A stretch of 64,000 nt of DNA from Brachionus manjavacas (lineage: Eukaryota; Rotifera; Eurotatoria; Ploima; Brachionidae): assembly GCA_019054805.1 (NCBI GenBank), contig JAHQIY010000018.1, positions 372,001 to 436,000 on the forward strand, read 5' to 3'. Shown piece after piece: positions 44,662-57,308 of the stretch. Positions within the stretch are counted from its first letter, which is position 1. Each line of letters starts with the position of its first letter. Both the position numbers and the translations under genes were made by a program. Under the pieces are notes generated by a model that worked only from the letters and a program-made list of their open reading frames with translations, made no database searches and had not been told where the DNA came from.

Positions 44662-47600
44662 ATGGCTCTAGACACGACTAGTTCACGAACCCGATCCATA
44701 ACTGCCATTGGTGCCGGCGCAGTTCTATTTGCAGTAATAGGATACTTTTTGTTGAATAAAAAGAGCAAAAAAGCCAAGACCAGCTTGGAAATGCATCCGC
44801 CAAAGGACCACCTTGACGAGATCCTCGAGGACAAGTGTTTGCACAGTCCAGTCGAGGCCTCGTCGCCCGTCATCGCCGAACAGAAATTTTTCACAGAAAA
44901 ATTCGAAATTTCAATCGAAAAAAGCATAGAGACCAAGTTTGTGGTGAACGAGCCACCGGTGAAATTGTCGCCATCGTCGACATGCTCGGAGCTTTCGTCC
45001 GAGTCGGCCAACTTGTCCAATGTGGAAAAAGTAATCGAGCAGAAACCGGCCGACAACAAACAGACCAAAACGAAACCAGAGAGCAACAAGGCCGAGCCAG
45101 TGGCCAAGAGCAAAAAGTCCAAGGCAAAGCAGGCCAAGGGCAGCGAGGCCAGAGTAGAGGCAAAGAGTGACGAGAAGATGTTCGAAGATTTGGTTGTGTA
45201 CGAGTTTAATTTTCCGCGGAAATTGTGCGGCAAGTTGATAGGCAAAAATGGTGTTCATGTAGACTTTATAAGATCGAAGACGCGCACCCAGATAGCGGTG
45301 AGAAACGACCCGAATGTGAAGGAGCAGCAGATAGTGTGTGTGTCGGGTCTGGTCGAGGATGTGGACCACGCATTGGACATAATACGGTCCAGATTCCCGG
45401 CCAAGCACTATGCACAAATATCGTTCAAGCCGATCACCAAGCCGATCATTTATCGGCGCTACAACCCACTAGCGAGCGTGTTCAACAGTGCCAAGGTTCT
45501 GGTGGCGCCCGACATGTATGTAGATGTGAAGTCAATGCCCAGGAGTGATGATCTAGTGGATGTGCATGTGAGCGCCGTGGTCGGACCAACTCATGTGTTC
45601 ATACAGCTGCCTAAGAATCAGAGTTTTGACAAGTTGCTAAAGCTTGACCAGAATATGCTCGCGGTGTACAACTCGGATGAGAGCACACCGGTGATGACCG
45701 AGCCGATAGAGTTCGGCGCGATTTGTGCTGCGCCGACTTTGTACGGATGGCACAGGGCTATGGTCACACATTATTTGTCTCGCAGTCAAATGCTGGAAAT
45801 GAATGCTGACTATAGTGAGCAGTGTGGCATGGCTACTATCAAGTTTTTGGACTATGGAGGCTATCTGGACCTACCATGTGATCAATTGAGACAGCTAAGG
45901 TAATGCTTTTAATTTGTTGCCAATTAAAAAAAGTTGCTAACATTTTTTAATTTTTACAGATAAGAAAAATTTGTTATCAAGAGTTTTTAGTATTTTTTTT
46001 AATTAGATATTTCTGCTACTTTTTAATTAAAAATTATTTTTTAAAACAAGGAGAGATTTTTTTTAAATATTAAAAAAAAATTTAGAAAAATTTATTAAAA
46101 AATGGAGACAAGTGGTCATTTGAAACTAAAATGATTTTTTCTTTAGAAGCTTTTGGTCAGCAGTGATAACTAATAAATAGTAAATAAAATAATGAAAAGT
46201 AAAAGATTGAATCAAATGTGTTCTTTTAACACTAGATTCTGAGAATGATTTTAGAAAGAAAAAGAATAATTCAAAATAGATCCTACTAAGGATTTAAAGG
46301 TTTCCTAAAATTAAGCATTTAATAAAATTATTCCTTAAATAAATGTATCATTGAAGTAAAAGATAACTGGAATCGAACTTTTTAGTAATCGGTACTGACC
46401 AAAAGATTCTTAACAAAAATTAAGGTTTCAATTGACAAAAATTTTTAAGGATTAAAAAAAATTTGTATTAAATTGGTTTTATTTTTTAAAAAAGAAGTTT
46501 CAATTTTTAAAGGTTAATTAAACATGAATTTAAAAGGTAATTCTTTTAAATCTTGTGTTATACTTTATTTTAAAATGTATAAAAAAATTTTGCAATTCGA
46601 TCCCAATTTATCTTTTTTTAATTAATCTCTAGTTTATAAAATTTTTCCTCTATTTGATAAAATAAAAACTTTATTTTTTTAAACTATGATATTCGATAAA
46701 TTGGTATTAACTGAAAAAAAATTACGATTTTGTCAAATTTTTTAATTTTTAAAGGTTAAAATATGAAAAATCTTAATACTTGAAAAAATCAAGGCAGATG
46801 ATTATTACCTTTTTTATTTTTATGCACAAAAAAGACAAAAATACTAGTTTTAGGTATAATTTTATTAATCAATATTAAATAAAAAAAAGAGCAAAATTTT
46901 AAAAATTGATGCAAAAATTAAACACAAACATAATTCCCAATTTAAAAATAAAAAAATTAATAATTACCTTTTTTAATTATTGAAAACTTTTCAAATTTTG
47001 ACTTCAGATATTATTTAACTTTTATTATTTATTTATTTAAATTTCTTTTTTGTATTTTAACTGATTTCATTTTCAAAAAACCATGCTTTAAAATAATTAT
47101 TTTAACTAATTTTCTTTTTGCTTTTTGATTTTTATTTTGTAATTAAAAGCGGCTTTTGCTCGGTACAGATAAACAAATAAGTTTATAATTTATTTATTTT
47201 AAAATATTGAGGGACTAAATCTGGTGTTCTCATCAATGGAATAATTTATAGTCTCCCTAGGTAAAGGTTAAATTTCAGTAACAATTATTAAAAATGTGTT
47301 TCAGTTAGTAACAAAATAAATTCATTAAATAAAGAGAAAGAAAATATAAAAAAAATAAGAAAAGACATTAAGCGAATGAACCACAATCAAGTAAAATCGA
47401 TCGACATTTATATACATTTATATCTGTTTTTATAAACAGATATTTTTTGAAATTTTTTCATATAGACATTTTTTATAGTCATTATAAAATAATTATGAAA
47501 TTTCTCTTTATTTAAAAAATACCTACATCAGCATTACAAAATTGATTAAAAAAGCAATTGTAAAGATTAAATTTCAGGACCCTTTTTCTATAATTCACCA

Positions 47601-48465
47601 TGCAAATTAAAACAAAAGTAAAACAATTAAAAAAAATCAAATTAAAATTTAATCAATTTAATTTTAATGATTAATTTTTCAAAAAATGTACTTTAGTTTT
47701 TTTAAGTATTCTGGGTTTTGTTAAGTTAAGCTCAAAAGAACAGAACAAAATGTAAAAAATTTAATTTCTGCTTTACTCTGCAAATTTAGCAGACTTTGAT
47801 AATTGATGCAACTTTGAATGTTGTTCAATGTTCCATTCATTGAAAAAAATCTTAAGCTTTTTGAAAAAAAGTTTTTCAATTTTTTTAAATTTATTGCTTT
47901 TCTTTTTTGGTTTTTTACTGAAATTACAAAACCAGCACTCTGAATAACAAAAACAATACAAAAATTAAAACTTAAAATTTCATTTTGTTCTTAATTAAAT
48001 TAAAAAAAATAAAAAAGTTCTCTAAATTTTTTGAATTTAAACAAAAATTAGTTATTTAATAACTTTTTTATTATTTTTTTGATATAATTTTGTTTTCTTC
48101 CGGCTAAAGGAGTGATTTTATGGTGCTGCCATTCCAAGCATTGGAGTGCTATTTGGACGGAGTTTGTCCGCATGAGGGAAGTGAAGAGATCGGCAAGCAA
48201 TATTTGACTGATATGGTTAGAAGTGCATCACTAAAAGCCAAAGTTTGTGATAGCTATGAAGGTATGGTCGGTGTAAGACTATTTCTTTACAATGACTTAT
48301 ATGATGTAGGTTAATATTTATTAGAAAAAGATCATATGAATAATTTTGTACATAAAGGGTTTGGATATAAACACCGATTTGGTTAACAACAACTTTGCTT
48401 GCAACTACTCGATTAATGAAACAGAAAAGTTCAACGAGAGCCAAGCTTTGCAGCGGTCGCTATGA
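44662..48465 (+). CDS. AKAP1: A-kinase anchor protein 1 (mitochondrial KH-Tudor scaffold)
   Basis: Exons 44662-45899, 48110-48305 and 48358-48465 join in phase to give 513 residues. The N-terminus has a single hydrophobic segment (about residues 13-31) followed by Lys-rich KKSKKAK, matching the signal-anchor that puts AKAP1 on the mitochondrial outer membrane. A low-complexity Lys/Glu/Ser region follows, then a KH domain (from about residue 178) with KLIGKNG as its GxxG loop. A Tudor domain has the family block ICAAPTLYGWHRAMV, FLDYGGYLDLP and, across the intron, RQLRSDFMVLPFQALE. AKAP1 anchors PKA and RNA at mitochondria. I cannot point to the PKA-binding helix with certainty. TDRKH has a similar KH-Tudor plan, but the single KH and the C-terminal Tudor sequence fit AKAP1 better. 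Intron 1 is 2.2 kb. Confidence 0.88.
45900..48109. other. AKAP1 intron 1, with a LINE-like tail fragment
   Basis: A/T-rich intron without coding character. At about 47148-47185 it holds a fragment of the LINE-like tail (GCGGCTTTTGCTCGGTACAG then AAACAAATAA) shared with 150-535 and 62598-62975. Confidence 0.5.
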
Positions 48466-48478
48466 AGAAATTTGAGGA

Positions 48479-48484
48479 AATAAA
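48479..48484 (+). terminator. Poly(A) signal AATAAA of AKAP1
   Basis: A canonical signal lies 14 bases after the stop, followed by A- and T-rich sequence. Confidence 0.5.
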
Positions 48485-48489
48485 AAAAA

Positions 48490-49722
48490 TTAAAAATATT
48501 TGTTCTATTGTCATTATTTTATTTTATTCTTTTTAAAAAAAATAGAAACTGACAGTTTATTCAGGACTGAAATCAAACTCTTTGCCATTGTTTTGTTGTA
48601 AATTTTAAAATAAAATGGAAGTAATTATTAAATTATTTAAAAAAATTGATTTTTTTTATTTGACTTACCGGACAATTATCTGTTGAAAACTTAGCTAATG
48701 TTGAAAGTGAGAATTTAAGTTTGATGATCGTACGGGAAATGATTTTTATTTTTTTTACTTAATTGAAATTTAATAAAGTTACAGATTTTTTTAATTTTTC
48801 AATTATTTCAAAATACGAACTATGCCCATTTTAGAGTAAATTCTGAAAATAGAAAAATCAACTTTAAAAAAATTAATAGATAATTTTTTGAAATTTCTCG
48901 CTTTTTGTTTAGAAATTAAAGTGACAAAAATTATGATTGTTTTTTATTTAATTCGCTTAATAAATATTCTATATCATTGAAAACATTTAAATGATGCTTA
49001 AAAATTTGAATCAAAATTATTATTCAGTATCATATTAAGAAGATAATCATTCTATTTAAAACCATGTATAATTGATAGGTTTTGCATGTTGAAAATGTAT
49101 TTATGGGAAGAAAAATTAGGATGTTTTTAAGGTCTTATCTCAGTAGAAATTAATAATTATTTTTTTCCGTGTTTTTTAATTACTTTAAAAAAGTAAAAAT
49201 TAAAGGAAAAATAGATAAAAATTGATTTTGTGTGATTTTGCTTTATTTTTTATTTAGATGATTTTTCAATATTTGAACTTTTAATTATGACCATAATTTT
49301 AGTAATATTAGTGAATCAAATAATCAGCTATAATTTGTGTTTGTTGAAACTTCATAAAAAAAATTTTTTCGAAAAAAACTTCCTTTTTAAAGAATTTTGA
49401 AAATAAAAAATAGAAGTCTAATAAAAAAAATATATTTGAGTACAAAATATACAAAAATAATTCCTTTTTATTAAATCAATAAAATAAAAAATGTTGCATC
49501 ATAGTATAATTGAATAAAGTGTGCTACCTTTTATTTTTCACGTTTTTTTTTTATCAATAGTTAAATCCTTAATTTTTTTAAGACGATCTCATCAATAATC
49601 AAATTAAATTTTAAGTAAAATTTTTAGTCTGTTTAATAAATTTTAGTTGCAATTTTTATTTTTGACGGAACTGTAAGCTAAGGCTGACTCTACTTCCTGG
49701 TCATATTGGACCTTTCATACTT
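48490..49722. other. No gene recognised
   Basis: A/T-rich DNA between AKAP1 and the first Tigger-like element, without coding character. Confidence 0.5.
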
Positions 49723-50616
49723 CAGTCAATCCTCGATATAACGACAAAGTTGGGTGGAAATTTTTATATTCGTTGAATCGAAATTCGTTCTATCGAAAAT
49801 CCCATACTGAAGCATTGAATAAATTTTAAGATTTATTATTTTGAATTTTTATTAAAATAAATGAAAAAGGTGAAAAAATTTATAAAAAAATAAAATGAAA
49901 AGAAAAATTAATCCTTTTTAACATACGAAGTAATAGTTGTTTGTTTATTACAACTTTTTTCAATTACCAAATTTTCAATATTAAACAATCTACGTCATTG
50001 TAGCTCGAAAGTTTCATTCGTTTTTTTTCTGGTCCAACTAAATTTTTCTCATACATTTCTAAAAGCTTTGATTTCGATGCTAAAATTGTTGAAATTGTTG
50101 AGGGTTTTGCGTTATATTCTTTTGCAAGAGCAGTAATCGTTATTTTTTGGTCTGTATGCTTTTTTATTATTTCAATTTTTGTTTCAAGTGAAAAACATTT
50201 TCGTTTTTTTGGGACAGAATTAGATAAATTTTCACTCATTTTAATAAAAAGATTAACAGATAAAATTTTTACCTGTAAATATATATTTTTTATTGAAAGA
50301 ATATAGATAAAGTCAAATAAAGAACAATTAAATTTTTGCTTTATTTCCAATTAGTTAATTAAATGTCAAGATTTTTTTTATAATATAAAGGTGCGAATTT
50401 TTTTGATTTTTCGTTGTATGAAGTTTTATTTCTTAAGAAAAAGATTAATTGGTTCGTTAGAAGAACCTTGTTGTATCGGGTTTTCGTTGCATCGAAATTC
50501 TTTCTATAGAAGATTAAAAGTATTCATTTTCCATTGATCGAAATCGGTTCTGATAATCGAATTCGTTCTATAGGGTTTTTCGTTCTATGGGGCTTCGTTG
50601 TACGGAGGATTGACTG
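49723..50616 (-). mobile_element. Tigger/pogo-like element, copy 1, large internal deletion
   Basis: The ends are inverted repeats starting CAGTCAATCCTC with a TATAACGA/TACGGAGG-type continuation (AGGATTGACTG at the right). The only coding part left, on the minus strand (50350-49964), is the N-terminal helix-turn-helix of a pogo-type transposase: RKCFSLETKIEIIKKH, ITALAKEYNAKPSTIS and SKLLEMYEKN. Compared with copy 2 (60872-63057), the whole catalytic region is missing. The right flank begins TA; the left flank is TT, so the TA duplication is no longer perfect. Confidence 0.8.
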
Positions 50617-50618
50617 TA

Positions 50619-51050
50619 TTTGGATTCCTCTCTTCAAGATCTACAAGAATATGTGGGTTGTTTAAAAAAAATAAATAGAACGACTGATATATTTCGGTTT
50701 TTCAAATTACGTCACCGAATTTACATTAAATACATTTAGGCTGTATTACCATGGTCAATATTCTATCTTATTAATAAGGAATTCTCTTTATCTTTAAATT
50801 CATAAAATAAATTATTTTAATAAATAAATCCTAAAAAAATTTCATAAATATTTTTATTAAAATGTATTTTTATATATCAAAATATTAAATAATTAATTTA
50901 AACAAAAAAATTCTACAATATGCATTTTAGAGATTAAAGTGTATTAAAAGCTAGGGTCCAAATCTTAAGAGACTGATTAAAACTTCATTTATTTTAGTTG
51001 ACTGAAAAATTATTTAAATTAAAAAAAAGTATATTCAAAATCAAAAAGAC
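50619..51050. other. No gene recognised
   Basis: A/T-rich DNA between the Tigger-like element and the duplicated kinase-like 3' segment. Confidence 0.5.
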
Positions 51051-51051
51051 C

Positions 51052-51602
51052 ATTTTGTAACTTTTTTTTTTTTATTTTAATTTATAGAAAAAATCTTAAC
51101 AAAAAGGTTTTTAAGTGACATTCAACAGACAGTAAAGTTCAAAAATCGTCCTTTTGGCCATTCGACATATCATTTGGGTAAAAAGCCTAAATGCCTTAAT
51201 CGAAACAAGAGTAAAAAAATCTAAACATTTTTTTTTTTTCACTTTTAAAGCAAATCATGTAATTAAATTAAATTTTCCGATTTTTAAAAGTGAAAAAGTG
51301 GTCACAAATTAAAAATTAATTTAAAAAAAACGACTTTATCTTAATTTTTTATCTACCAGTCAAGCTATCATTTGAATATAAATGACCAAATTTACACTGT
51401 GTATTTCTAAACTAAAAAATATCTAACAGCAAATTCTGTGATAGTTTATTATTAAATTGTCGGTTAAGTGAACTACGGTTCACCTAATTCTTCGATCCAG
51501 GAGGCAGAGTAGCAAATCAAACTTTGGAAGACAATCAGTTCACCGATGGATTTTCCCTTGAGGTAAGATTTTTTTCTTTTCTTTTTTTCTTATATATTTA
51601 AT
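51052..51602. repeat. About 550-base segment, present again at 59222-59765
   Basis: It begins GTAACTTTTTTT after ATTTT and ends CTTATATATTTA. It includes a hairpin GTGAACTACGGTTCAC at about 51468-51483 and an exon-like block (about 51490-51562). Read on the minus strand it covers the putative last exon and 3' flank of the kinase-like pseudogene. The second copy is an insertion with target-site duplication, so this copy is the likely source. Confidence 0.7.
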
Positions 51603-52105
51603 TTTTCTACTTTTTGATAAGCTTCATCAGCAAGCAGTTTGGTAATACGCTGATCGATTTCATCCTTATTTAATTGATACCATCGCTTAGATCAAATGGA
51701 CGAGTCATCACTAGAGTCCTGCAAAATTAGAAAGGTAACCGGAATGAAATTGCTCTCGGCCATGGCGTTCAATTGCTCCGAATCATTGGGAAAATTGTTC
51801 AGAATACATATGCCCTAATGGGCATCTGTCCGATCAATTTTAGCTCTATTTTTTCTAATCCTATCCAACTCGTCTTGCAACACTTTGATGTACTCTGATG
51901 GTGGCAAGTTAAACTGCTGCTTGGACAGATCTTCTAGTGCTTTGTCAATGGCCAACTGGATGTCTGGATGGTCTGGGTTCACTGTTATGTCATTCTCTTC
52001 GGAATAAGTGACATTAGGGTCTAGTATGGCATAGTCTATGGGTTCATTGACTATCGATTCTTCTTTTTTAATATCAAAGTTGTCCTCAATTTGGTTTTAT
52101 TTCTT
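51470..52105 (-). pseudogene. Adenylate kinase-like (AK9-type) gene fragment with stops
   Basis: From about 52100 down, one minus-strand frame reads an acidic linker, DELDRIRKNRAK, an in-frame TAG (about 51817), GICILNNFPNDSEQLNAM, FLILQDSSDDSS, a TGA (about 51697), and KRWYQLNKDEIDQRI. The GxILDNFPR-like block, the Asp-rich strand and the R.Y..N..EID block follow the order seen in adenylate kinase domains of multi-domain AK9-type proteins. A possible last exon, open to a stop near 51477, follows after a plausible 54-base intron. There is no 5' part before the CR-type gene at 52370. Two in-frame stops plus truncation indicate a decayed fragment. Confidence 0.5.
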
Positions 52106-52369
52106 CTATATTTTATCAAATTCTATTTTTATCCTCATAATTTTTTTTGAAACCATTAATTTATGCTTCTGTAGCACTTAATTTGCTAGTAAATTTTCAA
52201 AGAAAATAAAAAAAAAAACTAAATAAATAATTTTATTTAATTAAATTAACAAATTTAGATAAATATTAGTCAATTAAAAATAATTGAATAAAAAAAAAAA
52301 TTCTGTTAAATATTTGACTAAAAGTTTTTTGATTAAATAAAAAAATGATAATCTGCTACAAAAAATATT

Positions 52370-55325
52370 CTAATCAAAAATCAAATTGTCCGATGAAAAA
52401 TTTATTTGTTCGGCTATTTTTTTCTCAATGCCAGTCAAATAAGAGCAGTTTTGAGATTTTGAAAAATTACGTAAACTGGTCTCTTCGTCAGCATTTATCG
52501 AACAAAAAACCTTTGAAGAAATTCCTTCTGAATAAATGATTGCTCTGTTCTTTAAATTTGGATTCAAATCTTGAACTATCTTGGGCTTTTTTACTTGTCC
52601 TAACTGCATGTAAATTACCAGAAATGGTGTGCTTATATCTGATCTACAGATTTGGATCTTTTTCAGATAGTTCTTTTTTATTGACGTGATTGTTGCATGC
52701 AACTTTGTCTGCACTAATATTACTGACATTTCCTCGAAATTGTTCTCATCCAAACTATAAATGACAGGAATTACAAAATCAACTCCAGGTTCTGTTTTAG
52801 CACACTGGACAGCACAGCACCGCTTAATTAAATTTTTCAAGTTTAGTTTCTCTTTGCTACATTGCGCCCGAACAAAGTGATTAAATCGAACATAACCATT
52901 GAGTAATTTATTAGATGTATTGAGACCAAGCTGGTTTCTTATTATTTCTAGACCAATTGGACCATATAAATTTTTGATAAAACATTCAACTTTGATATAG
53001 GAACAATATTTTTTTGCTGAGTCTAATATGTCATCTAATTCTAGTTGTTTAACCGAAGCATCATAAGCGTTCAACAGCAGAATTTTGGTTATGGTCTCAC
53101 CTTTATCACCCTGGTCAACAATTGAATTCAGCACAGCTTGGTTAAGATTGTTTATCAAAAAGAATAGACCAGATTGAATCATATTATTATTCGTTATTGT
53201 TTCGTTGAAATAAAATGCGGCAGCGTTAGACAAAAATGGTTCCGAAGGATATTCAATTTTAAATATGTTCTTTTCATAATTGGCATATGTGCAAACAGCC
53301 ATGTTCTTGGCCACCAAATCCTGGCATGTAATAGTAACTAGTGGTCTGATTGTACCAATGCGGCAACTGAGAATAGCCAAAGAGTCATTAATTGTGAACT
53401 CATTGAGTTTTTTGATTCCGCCACCAACAAGCTTTGATTTTGCCAAACTAACAAAATCTTTACAGCTTATTTGGTTATACTTTTTGTTTGAATTTCTAGT
53501 CGTTACCAAAGAACCCCACAAGGGTCTGCCAAAAGAGCAAATATTTTCGAAAGTCAGTGAGTCTTTTGGAGTTTTTATTGCCTCAATATCAACAAAAACA
53601 TCCCAATTTGGAAGAAGATAAATTGGTTCTATCAATTTAGATCGAGATGCTCTCTGAGACGGATCAAACCATTTGCTAGGCATAAAACTGCTCAGGCTTG
53701 AAAAAGTGTCCAAAAAAAGGACAAATATTTTTTTACCTTGATTAATTTCTGAAATAAGACTGCGCAATATAAAATAGTTTGGCTTTATGAACAATTCATC
53801 CGATTTAGGGTCGAAGTCAGGTTTAAGTAGAGAACTTGCTTCATCAAACACAAATATCAAAGGCTTATTGTTCACATAGTCAATTAGTTGGTCTGTTTTT
53901 GGACAATTGTTTTGAAGCTGTTTAATGTTATTTGCAATTTGTTCATAGTGTTCAGAATAAGTGGACTGACCATCAAAACCATTTGAAAACTTTTTGTAAA
54001 ACTCTTTTTGTGAGACTGATGGATTTTGGTTTAAAAAATGAACAAACATGTTAAAATAAGAAATAAAGTATTCTCTCGCTGATTGTTCGCTAGGAAAAAA
54101 GTCAGTCAAGTCTTTGGCCAAATAACTTCGTTTAGGATAGCCTGATCTAGATAGGTTTGATCTAAGACAGCAATAAACTACATAGGCTTTTGTGGACAAA
54201 TTTTGGCAGGCCCTTGATTTCCCAAATCCTGACGATTGACAAACTGTAGTAAAATTGCCATAAACTTGAGATGCATTCTTCCAACAGTCGACTATTTTTT
54301 CAAAGATGTAATCTTCTGGTTTTAAATTCAATTTCGAATTTTCAAGAGTGAGGGTTTTTTCGAAACTATCAACTATGAGCTGTATCACAAGTTTTTCTTC
54401 AGGCTTCTTCTTTTCACTCTGGCTTTTATTTTCAAGCCAGTCAAAGCATTTTTGCAGATCTTAATAAAATAAAAAATAATTATAGATTAAAAAAAAATAA
54501 AATTTATCAACTCTAAAATCATTTATTTTAGCATAAAATAAATTTAAAATTTTTAAAAAAAAAAGAAATCAATATGAATAAATAATGTATATGTTTAATT
54601 TAATCAGATTTGGTCAAAAGTTTAACCTTAAAGTCGGAATCGCTAAAAGTTAAAGTCAAAGTAGACTTTGACTTTGAGATTGATTTTTGGTCAAGACATG
54701 ACATTGTCTTTTGAAAAACTCTGAATTAAATATTCATTTAATATACTTATAAATGGAAAAAAAAATATTTTATTTTAAGTAAAAAGGTGTATTAAATTGT
54801 TTTAAACAATTTTATTGTTATTTAATGAATTTAATTTCAATTTTTTATAAGGATAAGTTTTTAATAAATTTGTATTTGAATTTTTCAATACCATGTTCAA
54901 AAAACAACACTTCTTAAGGAAAGTATATCATTTTAATCGTTTACCTTCTAAAAAAGCATAATTTTTTTATATCAGAACATTAAATCAGTCATTTTTAAAA
55001 TTTAAGAAAAAAAGTAAGGCAATAGTTACCTTCCAAACAATCAAAATAAACAGGAATTTGTTCATATTTTGATTTAACCAAAAGTGATCTATTTATCAGT
55101 AATTTCTCAACTTGAATTTCAGAATCAAAATCGAACCTACGAATTTCTGTTCCATTTTCTTTTTTAGAGAAAAAAATTACAATTTTTATTCAAATTAAAC
55201 TAAATAAAAATACTTTTGAAAGAGACAATTTTTGATGTGTTTGTTTTGACAATTTGTAGCAAGCATTGATCTACTAATTTGCCATCAAAAAATATCATCA
55301 CACTATCAATATTTAAACTTGTCAT
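52370..55325 (-). CDS. Crinkler-like P-loop NTPase with C-terminal PD-(D/E)xK-type nuclease domain (header copy A)
   Basis: Exons 55325-55214, 55158-55030 and 54459-52370 join in phase (exits at phase 1 both times) to give about 776 residues. Residues 1-80 form a small beta-rich header starting MTSLNIDSVMIFFDGK. The large exon begins with a P-loop NTPase: Walker A QSSGFGKSR (Lys161, Ser162), Walker B PLIFVFDEAS (Asp286, Glu287), then KIFVLFLDTFSSLSSF with a downstream W-F-DP segment. The C-terminal part has GVDFVIPVIY and MSVILVQTKLH, matching the D...(Q/E)xK pattern of restriction-endonuclease-like folds (Asp641, Gln664, Lys666). This header-NTPase-nuclease plan is that of CR/Crinkler-RHS-type proteins, linked in the literature to transposon-derived nucleases and effectors. 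Two more header copies lie upstream. The frame is fully intact across 2.3 kb. Confidence 0.8.
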
Positions 55326-57204
55326 TTTTAAATCAAGCTAAATCAAGTTAAAAGCGTTTATCTGTTAATTTTTATAATATGAAAATGAAATTTGAATTTT
55401 CAATTAATTTCATTCACATGGAAAATTCAAAAAGAGCAATGCAAAATTTTCAACTTATTTCAAAATAAAATTACTTTAACAATTCAATCGACAGATATTT
55501 TTCAATTCCTCTCTAGAGTAAAAAAAAACAATTCTAATATTATAAGAAGTCATCTATTCACCCGATTAATATGGACTTTTCTTAATTTTTAAATTAATAG
55601 AATAAATTATTTCAAACAAATTTAAAAATATTTAATAACTATTTTTTAAGAATTTTTTTAACACAGCTACCATTTTTATTTTTTTGAAAATATTTTTCTT
55701 TTTTTTTCAAATAAGTTTCTAAAAAAATTTAAAAATATTTCACCTAGTATGAATTAGTGCCTAGTTCTCACTAAAAAAAATATTTTTTTAAAATAAAAAT
55801 AGATATTTCAAATTTTTAAGAAATTAATTTAAACTAAATAATTTTCCAATATTCAGTTGACAGATTTAAAGGTAAATCAATAGGCAATTGCCGGATGGAT
55901 TCTAGAAAATTTTTCCAATTATTGACAGCAATATTTTTTGGACACTTTTCTAATTTTGTAGGACTCTAATGATTAATCGAAGATTTTATCTAAGTGATGG
56001 TATCAATTAAATAAGAATGCAATCTATTAATAAAGGAATTTTTTCAAAAAAAAATTTCCAATTTATAAAAAACTTGCTCTATTTTTGTCAAAAAAATGAT
56101 CTCCTTGGAATTTTATTCCTCATTAAAATTTGGAAATTTTCGTCAAAAAATAAAGTCAAGAATTTATTTAAATTAAAATAAACACAGACGGTCTTCCAAT
56201 CTTTTTTTTTCAAAGTACAAATATATTTTTTTAAATTAAAAGATAAAATCGTGGTTTGAATTTTTTGCCCATTGTAAAAATTGAGAAAATTTTTTCTTAC
56301 ATTTTATTTTTTACACTATTTAAAATCAAATTAAAAATTATGCTTTTTAATCGTTTCGTTTAAATATTTTAGTGATCATTTTGTTTCAAAGATACAATGA
56401 AAATATCTGAAAATCACTCATGTCGCAAAAAAATTTAGAGTACTCTAAATTTATTAGTTGACTTAAAAAATTTTAAAAAAGCTCGAAAATTAGTCTTTTT
56501 GGAAATAAAGGGTCTTTTGGGCGTCAATCTGATAAAATTGAGAATAATTTAAAAAATTTACATTTTTAAAGGAATAAAAATTTCACTCAAAAAATAAAAA
56601 CCCAGCAAAATAATTACATTTTTTTTATTAAAATAAACAGATTTCTAAATGCTACAAAGAAGTTAGTTAAAGAAGGAAGATTTTTTTTCAATTTGAATAA
56701 TAATTTCAATTACATATTTCTCTAATTGTCATTTTTACTTTCGTAATTATTTACATTTTTTGCTTGAGCTATTTTTAATTAGTTTAACATTTATTTATTT
56801 AATTTATCTAATTCCATTTTACTTTCGATCTTAACTTTTTTGTAAAATATGACCAGATTTAAATCCTTATCCATTTAAAACTTAAATGATGCTCGGTCAG
56901 TGCCATGTTTCGCTCAATTTTTTTCAAATATTTTCGTGAATAATTAAAAAATTACCTTAAATCAAACCAAAATTTACCCAAAACTATAAAAGTGTTCAAA
57001 TACAGATAGATTCAATCATATTATTGCTTCAAAAAAGGCTAAAAAATGATGAATTTAGCTTTCTTTAAACATAATTAGCTTTGCTAAAAATTAGTTGCAT
57101 CAAATTTTAATTCATTAAATAAAGGATTAAGATCCAGGAGAACTAAAATGGTCCCTTTTTTAACTGAATGTTAAATAAAATAAAAACCAAACAAAAAAAA
57201 TTAA
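55326..57204. other. Flank of header unit A, no gene recognised
   Basis: A/T-rich DNA. Part of it (about 56040-56400) is the counterpart of 58260-58560 in the next unit. The first 120 bases upstream of the cassette A ATG are similar in all three units and could contain a promoter. Confidence 0.45.
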
Positions 57205-57308
57205 TTTTTTTTTAAAAAAAAATAAAATAAATTCCTTAATACTTTTTACATTGGAAATTTAAGAAAAACAGATCAAATATTTTTTAAATTAATTTTTAAA
57301 AAATTTAC

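Noticed and set aside
44655..45245. Minus-strand open frame over the AKAP1 first exon
   Set aside because: It is the complement of a GC-rich coding exon with clear KH-domain sequence on the plus strand; no homology is recognisable in the antisense frame.
51490..51562. Plus-strand exon-like block ending GAG|GTAAG
   Set aside because: The frame upstream is closed by a TAA and no partner exons exist on the plus strand; the minus-strand reading as the last exon of the kinase-like gene fits better.
54650..54685. AAAGTCAAAGTAGACTTTGACTTT palindrome-like stretch (words AAAGTC / GACTTT)
   Set aside because: Simple words in A/T-rich DNA that recur around the 9370-9755 repeat family; there is no evidence of a regulatory site.
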